Assembly (NCBI GenBank): GCA_016938425.1
Contig: JAFGUR010000157.1
Coordinates: forward strand, 1 to 25,113
Length of the DNA stretch: 25,113 bases
Direction: 5' to 3'
DNA from: Fusobacteriaceae bacterium
Lineage (GTDB): Bacteria; Fusobacteriota; Fusobacteriia; Fusobacteriales; Fusobacteriaceae
Shown here one piece after another: positions 5,933 through 14,435 of this stretch; positions within the stretch are counted from its first letter, which is position 1; each line of letters begins with the position of its first letter. The position numbers were made by a program, and so were the translations under genes. The notes beneath the pieces were generated by a model. It worked only from the letters and a program-made list of their open reading frames with translations, had not been told where the DNA came from and searched no databases.

Positions 5933-6772
5933 TTATTCCCTAAAACCATTAATTGCATTTATTATTTTTAAAGTTTTTGATGTCTCTTTTACATCGTGAA
6001 CTCTTAATATTGCTGGAGTACTTGAAGCAATATAAGACGCTACTGCCAAACTGCCTTCAAGTCTATCACTAGGCTCTGTTCCTAATATTTCTCCTATGAA
6101 TCTCTTCCTAGAAACACCTAATAATAAAGGATATCCTAATTTTTTAAACTCTTCTATCTTTTTTAAAAGTTCTAAATTATGATTAAAATCTTTTGCAAAT
6201 CCTATGCCAGGATCTAAAATAATTTTTTCCTTTTTTACTCCACACTTTAAAGCAATTTCAATACTTTCTTCAAGTTCATTTATAACTTCTACTAAAACAT
6301 TTTTATACTTTGGATTTTCATGCATATTATTCGGATCTCTTCTCATATGCATTAATACACAATAAACACCTGTATCTGCAACTACTTTTGCCATATCTTT
6401 ATCTTTTTTAAATCCATAAATATCATTAATTATCGTAGCCCCTCTTTTTATAGATTCTTCTGCTACTTTACTTTTATAGGTATCTATAGATATTGGAATG
6501 TCTACATTTCCCTTTAATAAATTTAATACAGGAATTATTCTATTTAATTCTTCTTCTTCACTTACAGGAGTAGCTCCAGGTCTACTAGATTCTGCACCAA
6601 TATCTATAATATCGGCACCTTCATTAATAATATTTAGAGCTCTTTTAAGTGCCTCTTCTGTTTTTATATATTTTCCACCATCAGAAAAAGAATCAGGAGT
6701 AATATTTAAAATACCCATTGTATAACTTTTATTAAATAAATCAAATTCTTTTCCATTTATCAAAAAATTCAT
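5933..6772 (-). CDS. folP: Dihydropteroate synthase
   Basis: The enzyme condenses p-aminobenzoate with hydroxymethyl-dihydropterin diphosphate in folate synthesis and is the sulfonamide target. With the start chosen here it has 279 residues, the normal length. Motifs are MGILNITPDSFSDGG (19-33), IDIGAESSRPGA (56-67), SIDTYKS (95-101), ILDPGIGFAKDFNHN (185-199), GVSRKRFIG (219-227) and RVHDVKE (257-263). A longer reading frame begins at 6838, but its extra 22 residues lie inside nadE and align with nothing. The ATG at 6772 lies one base after the nadE stop and has GGGAG 7 bases upstream, so it is preferred. Other folate synthesis genes are not adjacent. Confidence 0.93.
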   Translation of the reverse strand: MNFLINGKEFDLFNKSYTMGILNITPDSFSDGGKYIKTEEALKRALNIINEGADIIDIGAESSRPGATPVSEEEELNRIIPVLNLLKGNVDIPISIDTYKSKVAEESIKRGATIINDIYGFKKDKDMAKVVADTGVYCVLMHMRRDPNNMHENPKYKNVLVEVINELEESIEIALKCGVKKEKIILDPGIGFAKDFNHNLELLKKIEEFKKLGYPLLLGVSRKRFIGEILGTEPSDRLEGSLAVASYIASSTPAILRVHDVKETSKTLKIINAINGFRE

Positions 6773-6773
6773 T

Positions 6774-7595
6774 CTATAACTCCCAATCTCTAGGATATCT
6801 AAATTCCCTATCAATTGTTCTTCTTGAAATTTTTGCAATTAATGGTAATTTTCTTTTATATTGAGAAAATTTAATTTTCTTATAGACTTTCTCTATAAAT
6901 TCTTGTGAAAATCCACTATCTATTAATTCTTCATTTGACTTTCTTTCATCTATCATATCATAAAGTATGCTGTCTGCCATTGCATAAGAAAATCCTAGCT
7001 CGTCCTCATCAGATTGGCCTTCCCATAAATCAGCACTTGGTTTTTTATTAATAAGTTCATTTGGAACTCCAATATGCTCTGATAACGCCCAAACTTGCGT
7101 TTTAAATAAATCTCCAATAGGGTTTATTGCTGAAGCACTATCTCCCCATTGTGTAGAATATCCTAATAATAATTCTGTTTTATTTGATGTTCCTAAAACT
7201 AATGCGTTATTTTTAGCAGAAAAATCATATAAAATAGTCATTCTTTCTCTTGCCATCTTGTTACCTTTTCTCATACTATTCATATCTGGAAATAAATTAA
7301 AGTATGCGTCTACCATTGGGGTTATTTCAATTAACATTGATTCTATTCCTAAATCTTCCACCACTAATTTAGCATGTTCTATACTTTCTTTTGACGATTG
7401 TTTATAAGGCATCATTATTCCCATTACATTTTCAGGTCCTAAAGCCTTAGCTGCTATATAAGCAACTAATCCAGAATCTATTCCACCTGATAAACCTAAT
7501 AATACTTTTTTAAACCCTGTTTTATGAACTTCTTCTCTTACAAAATCAACTAATATTTTTTCAGTTAATTCTAAATTCAAATCTAATTTTCCCAT
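6774..7595 (-). CDS. nadE: NH3-dependent NAD+ synthetase
   Basis: This 273-residue protein makes NAD+ from deamido-NAD+, ATP and ammonia, the last step of NAD synthesis. The PP-loop SGGIDSG (36-42) binds ATP, and the later TSNKTELLLGYSTQWGD segment carries conserved substrate contacts. There is no N-terminal nitrilase/glutaminase domain, so the ammonia-dependent form is indicated. It starts 2 bp after the rbgA stop, with AAAGGAGC lying inside the end of rbgA, and its stop is one base from the folP start: tight operon packing on both sides. Confidence 0.93.
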   Translation of the reverse strand: MGKLDLNLELTEKILVDFVREEVHKTGFKKVLLGLSGGIDSGLVAYIAAKALGPENVMGIMMPYKQSSKESIEHAKLVVEDLGIESMLIEITPMVDAYFNLFPDMNSMRKGNKMARERMTILYDFSAKNNALVLGTSNKTELLLGYSTQWGDSASAINPIGDLFKTQVWALSEHIGVPNELINKKPSADLWEGQSDEDELGFSYAMADSILYDMIDERKSNEELIDSGFSQEFIEKVYKKIKFSQYKRKLPLIAKISRRTIDREFRYPRDWEL

Positions 7596-7597
7596 AA

Positions 7598-8467
7598 TTA
7601 GCTCCTTTTTTCAATCCCAAATAATCCTAACTTTCCACTTCTATAATCTCTTAAAATCTTATAAGAAGCTTGCAATGTATCTGGATAACCACTTTTTTTA
7701 ATCATTCCCGTTCTAATCGCCATATTATGTAATATTTCCAAATCATTATCTGTTATGTCAGAGTCTTCTAATTTATAGAGTTTTTTTAAAGAATCTAACT
7801 TATTTAATTCTCTCATTTTCCCAATAAAAGTAGAGGCTACTTCTTCTGCTGGTAAAATTTCATCTTTTATGGCTCCACAAATTGCCAAATTTACTCCAAC
7901 TTCTTCATTCTCAAATTTTGGCCATAAAATTCCTGGTGTATCTAAAAGCTCAAGTCCATCTTTTATCCTTACCCATTGTTTTCCTCTTGTAAATCCTGGC
8001 TTATTTCCAACACCTGTTTTACTTTTCCCAACAATTCTGTTAATTAATCTACTTTTCCCAACATTAGGTATCCCTGCAACCATTATTCTAATGCTTACAC
8101 TTTTAAGTCCTTTAGCCTTCAATTTCGCTATTTTATCTTTACTTAATTCATCAATTTTTTTAAACAGAAGAGTCATATTTGTTCCTTTTTCAGCACTAAT
8201 AGCAACAACTTCATCTGCAAAATCATTATCTAAAAAATATTTTCTCCAATACTCTAACTCTTCTTTCCCAACTAAATCTGATTTATTTAAAAGCATTAAT
8301 CTTTTTTTATTTTTAGCAAATCTTTTTATCTCTGGATTTTTAGAAGACAATGGTATTCTTGCATCTACAATCTCTAATACAATATCAATTACATCCATTG
8401 TATCTTTCATCATATCCTTGGTTTTTTTCATATGACCTGGATACCAATTAATCTTCGTCATTGACAT
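7598..8467 (-). CDS. rbgA: Ribosome biogenesis GTPase RbgA/YlqF
   Basis: This 289-residue protein is a circularly permuted GTPase needed for late assembly of the 50S subunit. The motif order shows the permutation: G4 NKSD (61-64), G5 SAEKG (91-95), G1 GIPNVGKS (132-139), then the switch threonine GFTRG (158-162) and G3 DTPG (176-179). The N-terminal NWYPGHM (7-13) is the YlqF signature, and the C-terminal helical domain follows from about 205. It overlaps rsmI by 20 bp. Two ATG codons (8467 and 8461) are possible starts; both precede the WYPGH motif. A GAGAGG site about 13 bases upstream slightly favours the first. Confidence 0.93.
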   Translation of the reverse strand: MSMTKINWYPGHMKKTKDMMKDTMDVIDIVLEIVDARIPLSSKNPEIKRFAKNKKRLMLLNKSDLVGKEELEYWRKYFLDNDFADEVVAISAEKGTNMTLLFKKIDELSKDKIAKLKAKGLKSVSIRIMVAGIPNVGKSRLINRIVGKSKTGVGNKPGFTRGKQWVRIKDGLELLDTPGILWPKFENEEVGVNLAICGAIKDEILPAEEVASTFIGKMRELNKLDSLKKLYKLEDSDITDNDLEILHNMAIRTGMIKKSGYPDTLQASYKILRDYRSGKLGLFGIEKRS

Positions 8468-9137
8468 ATATTGAATCGTCCCTCTCTTTTACTATTATTA
8501 CAACTTCTCCCTTTATCGTTCTATTTTCAAGTTTTTCTATAAGTTCTGTTGTTGTCCCTCTTATTATTTCTTCATAAATTTTTGTTATCTCTCTACATAC
8601 TGCTACTTCTCTAACTCCAAGATATTCTTCAATATCTTTTAAAGTTTTTATAACTCTATGAGGAGATTCAAAAATAACTATACTTCTTTCTTCTTCTGCT
8701 AATTTTTTTAACAAAGTTTGTCTACCTTTTTTCTTAGGTAAAAATCCTTCATAGGCCATTCTTCTCATAGATATTCCTGAAACTGAAGCTGCTGTAACAA
8801 GTGATGAACAACCTGGAATAGGAGAAACTTCCAGTCCTTCCTTCAAAGCTTTTTCTACCACTTCATACCCTGGATCTGAAATACAAGGTGTTCCTGCATC
8901 AGTAACTAATGCAACATTTTTACCTTCACTTAACAAGTTAATTATTGAATTTATTTGAGTCATCTTTGTAAATTCATCATATCTATATAAAACTGTGTCT
9001 ATTTCATAGTGACTAAGAAGCCTCTTAGTCACTCTTGTATCTTCAGCAAATATGTAATCAACTTCTTTTAAAGTTCTTACAGCTCTAAAAGTCATATCTT
9101 CCAAATTTCCTATAGGTGTTGCCACTATATATAACAT
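8448..9137 (-). CDS. rsmI: 16S rRNA 2'-O-ribose methyltransferase RsmI (short form)
   Basis: RsmI methylates the 2'-OH of C1402 in 16S rRNA. The N-terminal YIVATPIGNLEDMT (3-16), the AEDTRVTKRLL segment, VTDAGTPCISDPG and PGCSSLVTAASVSG are standard for this tetrapyrrole-methylase-fold family. At 229 residues it stops soon after the methylase fold, whereas well-known RsmI proteins run to about 280 residues with a small helical C-terminal domain, which is missing here. A YRYDEF motif stands where others have SYHEHN. AGGAG precedes the ATG. It lies 9 bp after the protease gene and overlaps rbgA, another ribosome factor. Confidence 0.9.
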   Translation of the reverse strand: MLYIVATPIGNLEDMTFRAVRTLKEVDYIFAEDTRVTKRLLSHYEIDTVLYRYDEFTKMTQINSIINLLSEGKNVALVTDAGTPCISDPGYEVVEKALKEGLEVSPIPGCSSLVTAASVSGISMRRMAYEGFLPKKKGRQTLLKKLAEEERSIVIFESPHRVIKTLKDIEEYLGVREVAVCREITKIYEEIIRGTTTELIEKLENRTIKGEVVIIVKERDDSIYVNDED

Positions 9138-9146
9138 TCTTAACTC

Positions 9147-10439
9147 CTACTTTTTATATAAAATTATTCCCTTCAAAATACCGATTGCCGTTTTAAGCTG
9201 TGTATCCTCTTTTGCTTTAAGTTTCTCTTTTTCTTCTTTTGAAAGTTTTGAACTATCAATTAATTCATTTTGTTGTTCTTTTTTAACATTTTCATCTACA
9301 TTTGTAATATAGCCATCAAAGAATAAGAATCCATCTGTTTCTTTAACTACTGTATCTGGTACAATTCCTTTATGATGAATAGATATTCCACTTGGAGTAT
9401 AGTATAAAGCTGTTGTTAATTTAATTCCAGATCCACTTGGTAATGGATATAAATTTTGTACAGAGCCTTTTCCGTAAGATTTTTCTCCAACTAATATCCC
9501 TCTCTTAGTGTCTTTTATAGCTCCAGCCACAATTTCTGATGCTGATGCTGACCCTTCATTTATAAGAATTACTAATGGAAAATCTCCTAAGTATTTACCT
9601 TGTCTTTTATAAACTTCTTCTTTTCCTTGTTTATCTTTTATTGATACAATTGTTCCCTCTTTTATAAATAATGATGATATTTTTATAGCTTCTGCCAAAG
9701 ATCCACCTGGATTAAATCTTAAATCTAATACTAATCCTTTCATTCCTTGACTTTGTAGGTCTTCTATAGCTTTTTGAACATCTACACCTACTCCATCTCC
9801 AAATTGTGTTAATCTTACTAATCCTATATTATCTTCTAACATTTTTTGTTTTACATATTTCAAATTAATCACTGCTCTAGTTAATTCTACTTCAAAAGTT
9901 TCTTTTGTACTTTCTCTGTAAACTTTTACTTTTACCTTAGTTCCTTCTTTTCCTTTTAATTTATTTACACAATCATTTGTCGATAAATTTATTGTTGATT
10001 CTCCATCTATTTCTATAATTTTATCATTTGGCTTAAGTCCTGCTTTAAAAGCTGGTGTATCTTCAATTGGAGATTCAACTTTTAAATATTCTCCAGTTTC
10101 TTTAGATACTTGCATTCCTACACCTACAAATTTCCCTTCAATATCCTCAGTAAATGCTTTCATTTCTTCTTTTGTAAAGTAATTACTATGAGGATCTCCT
10201 AAAGACTCTACCATACCTTTAATTGCTCCCTCTAATAAAACATCTCTATTTACATCATAGTTTTTTTCTGGATTTGAATCAACAAATTGAGATTCTATCA
10301 TATACATTATTGCTGATATTTCACTAAGCTCATTTACATTAGATTTAAATGTATTATTTGCATTTTTTGCATAAACTGTAAAAGCCCCTACTGCTACAAT
10401 AAAAACTATTGTTAAAAATACTCCAATTTTTCTTTTCAT
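9147..10439 (-). CDS. Carboxy-terminal processing protease (S41 family, CtpA-like)
   Basis: This 430-residue exported serine protease has a signal peptide or membrane anchor at 5-24, a PDZ domain at about 100-190 (VGVGMQV, then GLKPNDKIIEIDG) and an S41 domain after it. The catalytic pair is Ser299 in GSASASE (296-302) and Lys324 in GEKSYGKGSVQ (318-328). The PGGSL segment (245-249) shapes the oxyanion region. A short charged helix (about 380-420) follows the domain. Such proteases trim C-termini of periplasmic proteins and can act on peptidoglycan hydrolases. The start overlaps the tlyA stop (TAATG), so the two are translationally coupled. Substrates here are unknown. Confidence 0.92.
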   Translation of the reverse strand: MKRKIGVFLTIVFIVAVGAFTVYAKNANNTFKSNVNELSEISAIMYMIESQFVDSNPEKNYDVNRDVLLEGAIKGMVESLGDPHSNYFTKEEMKAFTEDIEGKFVGVGMQVSKETGEYLKVESPIEDTPAFKAGLKPNDKIIEIDGESTINLSTNDCVNKLKGKEGTKVKVKVYRESTKETFEVELTRAVINLKYVKQKMLEDNIGLVRLTQFGDGVGVDVQKAIEDLQSQGMKGLVLDLRFNPGGSLAEAIKISSLFIKEGTIVSIKDKQGKEEVYKRQGKYLGDFPLVILINEGSASASEIVAGAIKDTKRGILVGEKSYGKGSVQNLYPLPSGSGIKLTTALYYTPSGISIHHKGIVPDTVVKETDGFLFFDGYITNVDENVKKEQQNELIDSSKLSKEEKEKLKAKEDTQLKTAIGILKGIILYKK

Positions 10440-11248
10440 TACTTATTCTCCTCTCTTAAAACTCTAGCTTGTTCTATAATCTCACCTAATTTTATAGTAT
10501 CATAAATTTCTTCATTTATGAAGTGACTAATGTACTCAATGTTTCCTTTTGTTCCTGTTATTGGTGAAACACTTAATCCTTTTAAATAAAAACCATAACT
10601 TTGTGTAAATTTTATGATTTCTTCAATAACATTTTTATGTTTTTTTAAATCTTTTACAATTCCACCTTTATCAATCCCGTCTTTACCAACTTCAAATTGA
10701 GGTTTTATAAGAATCATCATTTCTCCAGTATCTTTTAGAAAATTTTTCAAATCTGGAATAATTTTTGTTATGGATATAAAGCTAACATCCATAACTATTA
10801 TATCTACTTTTTCATTATCCAAATTCTCTAATGTTAAATTTTTTATATGCATATTTTCAATTGATTTAACTTTTTCATTTTCTCTTAAAGTGTAGGCTAA
10901 TTGATTTGTTCCTACATCAACTGCATATACATATTTTGCTCCATTTTGAAGTGCGCAATCTGTAAATCCTCCTGTTGAAGCTCCTATATCTAAAACTCTT
11001 TTTCCTAAAAAATCTATATTAAATATATTTATTGCCTTCTCTAATTTTAGTCCTCCCCTAGACACATATTTTAGTTTTTCACCTTTTATTCTTATTTGAG
11101 GATTTTTGTCCAAATTAATTATAGTTCCTGCTTTATCAATTTTTTTATCGTCCACAAGAACAATTCCAGCCATTATAGCCCTTTTTGCTTTTTCTCTTGT
11201 ATCAAAATATCCATCTTGAACAAGAATTATATCCAATCTTTCCTTCAT
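10439..11248 (-). CDS. tlyA: TlyA-family rRNA 2'-O-methyltransferase
   Basis: With the start chosen here, this is a 269-residue protein with an N-terminal S4 RNA-binding domain (about 1-60; ERLDIILVQDGYFDTREKA) and an FtsJ-like Rossmann methyltransferase: RGGLKLE (64-70), SAM loop DIGASTGGFTD (87-97), MDVSFIS and IKPQFEVGK. Family members methylate 16S and 23S rRNA riboses; they were first called hemolysins. The frame is open to 11299, but those extra residues come from a hairpin region. The ATG at 11248 begins the S4 domain and has AGGAGA 6 bases upstream. In many Clostridia tlyA follows dxs directly; here an HD-HTH gene lies between. Confidence 0.9.
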   Translation of the reverse strand: MKERLDIILVQDGYFDTREKAKRAIMAGIVLVDDKKIDKAGTIINLDKNPQIRIKGEKLKYVSRGGLKLEKAINIFNIDFLGKRVLDIGASTGGFTDCALQNGAKYVYAVDVGTNQLAYTLRENEKVKSIENMHIKNLTLENLDNEKVDIIVMDVSFISITKIIPDLKNFLKDTGEMMILIKPQFEVGKDGIDKGGIVKDLKKHKNVIEEIIKFTQSYGFYLKGLSVSPITGTKGNIEYISHFINEEIYDTIKLGEIIEQARVLREENK

Positions 11249-11278
11249 TCTGTCTCCTAAATATTCAAAAATAGAAAT

Positions 11279-11307
11279 AATAGTGTATAGAAACTCCATA
11301 CACTATT
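11279..11307 (-). terminator. Hairpin between the HD-HTH gene and tlyA; possible terminator or attenuator
   Basis: A perfect 10-bp stem (11279-11288 with 11298-11307) with a 9-base loop starts 2 bases beyond the HD gene stop codon. On the minus strand it is followed by a T-rich but interrupted stretch. No good promoter separates it from tlyA, so partial termination or RNA processing is more likely than a full stop. Confidence 0.5.
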
Positions 11308-11309
11308 TA

Positions 11310-12128
11310 TTAAATAAAAATATCATTGTCAAACAAATAATCCATTAGAGGATTCTTTAAAATTAAGTCTTCAAATCCAAAATTTTCAACTTTCTTAATT
11401 AATTTCTCTGTTTCGTATATTCTTCTAGAAAACGATTCATCTCCTATGGGAACATAACCATTTTTTCTATAAAAATTCATTAACTCTCTATTACTCTTTA
11501 CACCTAATTGGGTCTTTGATTTTTTTAATCTATCTTCAATTATACCCATAGTCTTACCTAATATTTTAGCTATTTCTTCTTTTCTAAAACCTTCACACAT
11601 AAGCTTTACTATCTCTTTTCCACCTATAGGCGTAATTCTATGGTAAGTAGCACTATATTTATCTGCTTCATGAACTATTCTTGCCTCTTGAGTCTCAGGG
11701 TACACTTTACCCCATTGACCGTGATGTGACAAAACTATATGAACAATTTTTTCGATATAAGTACTGTCAATTTTTAATTTTGTAAATTCTTCTACCTCAG
11801 CAATTATTTGCCTAGCTTCCTTTTCTACATACTGTGGATGATTTTTCATTATTATACTATGTGAAGTCATTTCCCCATTTAGTCTTATTGTTGCTTTCGT
11901 ACTATCATGTAAAATTACTCCTGCAACAATAGAAAAAAAGTCTAACTCCTCTTGAGCTTCCTCAAAAGTTTTATATTTCTTTTTAATTAATTTTATAGCT
12001 ACTTGTAAAACATCGTATGTATGTGCTGACACACTGATTCCTTTATCATCAACTAATTTCAATTTTTGTATTGTTGGGTGCAATAATAAACCATTGATGA
12101 ATATTTTTATGTTATCCTTTTGATGCAA
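11310..12128 (-). CDS. HD-domain phosphohydrolase fused to a LuxR-type helix-turn-helix
   Basis: This 272-residue protein has an HD hydrolase core with a full set of candidate metal ligands: H36, H74-D75 (GVILHDSTK), H90, H135/H136 (LSHHGQWG) and H153...D156 (HEADK). Residues about 172-215 form a GerE/LuxR-like helix-turn-helix (EGFRKEEIAKILGKTMGIIE...QLGVKSNREL), followed by a 50-residue helical tail. Such a pairing suggests a nucleotide- or second-messenger-responsive DNA-binding protein, but the substrate cannot be read from sequence. The start is TTG, supported by GAAGGGAG overlapping the end of dxs 3 bp upstream; the next methionine would cut into the HD domain. It sits between dxs and tlyA, which are usually neighbours. 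Confidence 0.75.
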   Translation of the reverse strand: MHQKDNIKIFINGLLLHPTIQKLKLVDDKGISVSAHTYDVLQVAIKLIKKKYKTFEEAQEELDFFSIVAGVILHDSTKATIRLNGEMTSHSIIMKNHPQYVEKEARQIIAEVEEFTKLKIDSTYIEKIVHIVLSHHGQWGKVYPETQEARIVHEADKYSATYHRITPIGGKEIVKLMCEGFRKEEIAKILGKTMGIIEDRLKKSKTQLGVKSNRELMNFYRKNGYVPIGDESFSRRIYETEKLIKKVENFGFEDLILKNPLMDYLFDNDIFI

Positions 12129-12131
12129 GGT

Positions 12132-13943
12132 CTAACTCCCTTCTATAATGGTTTTTAACAATCTTTCTCCCTTTAATCCACATTCTACAAGTAATTCTTC
12201 TCTCGTTCCATGAGGGATATAATCATGTTTCAACCCTATTCTCTTTATATCCTTACATATAGAGTTTTCTGATAAAAATTCTAATATATAAGACCCAAAA
12301 CCACTTTTCACTATTCCTTCTTCTACTGTAAATATTTTTTTATATTTAGGAACTTCATTTAATAATAATTCTTTATCCAATGGATTTATAAAAGGAGCTG
12401 AAATTATAGTAGGATTTATCCCTTTTTCTGATAATTTATCCTTTATTTTTAAAACTTCTTCTACCATTGTTCCTGTAGCTATTATTAAAATATCTTTTCC
12501 GTCCAAAATTTTATTCCATTTACCATATTGAAGTTTTTCTTTTTTTTCTAAACTAAAACTATTTGCCCTTGGAATTCTTATGGCTACTGGTCCTGCATTG
12601 TAATCCTTTGAAAATTCCAATGCTTCTTGCAATTCTTCCTTACAACAGGGAGATATAATTGTCATATAAGGTATTGTGAGCAAAAAAGCTATATCAAATA
12701 TACCTTGATGTGTTTTTCCATCATCTCCAACAATCCCTGCTCTATCTATTATAAATTTAACTGGTAACTTTTGAATTGAAATATCATGTATTAACTGATC
12801 GTATGTTCTTTGTAAAAATGTTGAATACAATGAAACAAATACTTTTTTCCCTGTTAGACTAAGTCCACCGGCAAATATTACTCCATGCTCCTCTGCTATT
12901 CCTACATCATAGGCTCTATTAGGATATTTTTTAAAATACTCTCCAAGTCCAGTCCCTTTTATCATTGCTGCAGAAATTGCTACTATTTTATCATCTGTTT
13001 CTGCCATTTCTACTATTTTATCCCCAAACACTTTTGAGTAAGTTTCTAATCCACTTCCTGTTTCTCCTGTTTCTATATCAAAAGGTGAAATACCATGAAA
13101 TTTTTCTTGATTCTCTTCAGCAAATTTATAACCTTTTCCTTTTTGTGTCTTAACATGTAAAAAAACTGGTTTATCCAAAGTCTTTGCTGTACTTAACACT
13201 TCAATTAAAGACTCAATATTATGTCCATCAATAGGTCCTAGATACTCATAACCAAAAGAAGCTAAATATCCTCCACCTTCTGTTACAAATCCCTTAACTG
13301 ATTTTTCAACTTTCGATATCCAATCTGCTACATGATTTCCTATATTTCCTTTTCTAATAGCTATCTCAATGTCATGCTTTAAATCATTATATTTTTGAGT
13401 ATTCATAACTTTTCTAAAAGCTTTTGCAAAAACACCTACATTTTCACCTATACTCATTTCATTATCATTAAAAACTACTATCAAGTTTTTTGCTTTAGTT
13501 CCACCAATATTATTAAGAGCTTCTAAAGAGATTCCATTTCCTAAAGAAGCATCTCCTACAATTGCTATTATATTATTCTCAGGTTCTCCTAAAGCAAAGC
13601 CTAACGCAGCTGACAAAGCATTTCCTGCATGGCCACTTACGAAATGATCATGTTCGCTTTCTTCTCTTGACGTAAAGGGTCCTAAACCATTTTTCTTTCT
13701 TATTGTTGAAAACCTATCTCTTCTACCAGTTAAAAGTTTATGTACATAGCTTTGGTGTCCAACATCAAAAAGTACCTTATCTTTTGGAGAATTAAAGACC
13801 TTATGAATTGCAATTGTTAACTCAACTACACCTAAATTAGGTCCTAAATGTCCTCCATTTTTACTTACTACTTCTATCAGTTCTTTTCTAATATCTTCTG
13901 CTAATATTTTCAACTCGTCTGTTCCCATACTTTTTATGTCCAT
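12132..13943 (-). CDS. dxs: 1-deoxy-D-xylulose-5-phosphate synthase
   Basis: Dxs joins pyruvate and glyceraldehyde 3-phosphate in a thiamine-diphosphate-dependent first step of the MEP isoprenoid pathway. The 603 residues cover the three transketolase domains. GGHLGPNLGVVELT (30-43), FDVGHQSYVHK (59-69) and SGHAG (103-107) lead to the thiamine/magnesium site GDASLGNG...EALNN (130-145) with NDNEMSI (159-165). The pyrimidine-binding domain shows AEEHGV, YSTFLQRTYDQ and DRAGIVGDDG. The thiamine motif reads GDASLGNG instead of the more usual GDGALTGG. AAGGGGAT is 5 bases before the ATG, and the gap to the DUF212 gene is one base. Confidence 0.95.
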   Translation of the reverse strand: MDIKSMGTDELKILAEDIRKELIEVVSKNGGHLGPNLGVVELTIAIHKVFNSPKDKVLFDVGHQSYVHKLLTGRRDRFSTIRKKNGLGPFTSREESEHDHFVSGHAGNALSAALGFALGEPENNIIAIVGDASLGNGISLEALNNIGGTKAKNLIVVFNDNEMSIGENVGVFAKAFRKVMNTQKYNDLKHDIEIAIRKGNIGNHVADWISKVEKSVKGFVTEGGGYLASFGYEYLGPIDGHNIESLIEVLSTAKTLDKPVFLHVKTQKGKGYKFAEENQEKFHGISPFDIETGETGSGLETYSKVFGDKIVEMAETDDKIVAISAAMIKGTGLGEYFKKYPNRAYDVGIAEEHGVIFAGGLSLTGKKVFVSLYSTFLQRTYDQLIHDISIQKLPVKFIIDRAGIVGDDGKTHQGIFDIAFLLTIPYMTIISPCCKEELQEALEFSKDYNAGPVAIRIPRANSFSLEKKEKLQYGKWNKILDGKDILIIATGTMVEEVLKIKDKLSEKGINPTIISAPFINPLDKELLLNEVPKYKKIFTVEEGIVKSGFGSYILEFLSENSICKDIKRIGLKHDYIPHGTREELLVECGLKGERLLKTIIEGS

Positions 13944-13944
13944 T

Positions 13945-14406
13945 TTATCCCCTTAAATAACCGCTCATTATAAAGGCTATAGCTATACCTAGTATTGCTC
14001 CTGCTATTACTTCTGTAGGTTCATGCCCTAACAACTCTTTTAATTGTGTTTGTTTATATTTAAATCCTTCTTTTTCTTTAAAAATTTCTATAAGAGAATT
14101 TAAAATTCCTGCATGTCTTCCTGCTGCTCTTCTAACTCCTGTTGCATCATACATAATAATTATAGAAAATACAACTGATATGGCAAATTCTACTGATTTA
14201 TGCCCACTCAAAAGTCCAACTGATGTTGCTAAACTTGTTACTGATGATGAATGTGAGCTAGGCATTCCACCTGTTTGCCAAAATCTATGCCATTGAGGCC
14301 TCTTACCTGTAAAAATTGGACTTACTACCTTCCAAAATTGTGCTGTAAAAGCTGAAATTGCACAAACATCTAATATACGATTTCCCAAAAATATTCCTGC
14401 GCTCAT
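13945..14406 (-). CDS. Divergent PAP2-like membrane protein (DUF212, YuiD family)
   Basis: This 153-residue membrane protein has about four hydrophobic segments. It carries acid-phosphatase-like motifs of the DUF212 family: GKRPQWHRFWQTGGMPSSHS (34-53) and YDATGVRRAAGRHA (86-99), then LLGHEPTEVIAG before the last membrane helix. These resemble KX6RP, PSGH and SR..H of PAP2 phosphatases, so a lipid phosphate phosphatase is plausible, for example on an isoprenoid diphosphate, which would suit its place one base before dxs. That link is an inference. AAAGGA precedes the ATG. Activity of this family is not established to my knowledge. Confidence 0.85.
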   Translation of the reverse strand: MSAGIFLGNRILDVCAISAFTAQFWKVVSPIFTGKRPQWHRFWQTGGMPSSHSSSVTSLATSVGLLSGHKSVEFAISVVFSIIIMYDATGVRRAAGRHAGILNSLIEIFKEKEGFKYKQTQLKELLGHEPTEVIAGAILGIAIAFIMSGYLRG

Positions 14407-14435
14407 ATAGAGTTCCTTTCTAATATAAAAAATTA

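Noticed and set aside
6498..6725. 75-codon + strand ORF
   Set aside because: Antisense shadow of folP, no ribosome site and no family resemblance.
6773..6838. Upstream extension of folP to an ATG at 6838
   Set aside because: The added residues overlap nadE by 65 bp and do not match the family; the ATG at 6772 has a better ribosome site and normal protein length.
7869..8435. 188-codon + strand ORF
   Set aside because: Antisense shadow of rbgA, whose GTPase motifs are intact on the other strand.
11249..11299. Upstream extension of tlyA to 11299
   Set aside because: The extra 17 residues are encoded by an intergenic hairpin; the ATG at 11248 begins the S4 domain and has AGGAGA upstream.
12965..13153. 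62-codon + strand ORF
   Set aside because: Antisense to dxs; low-complexity Phe/Leu sequence.
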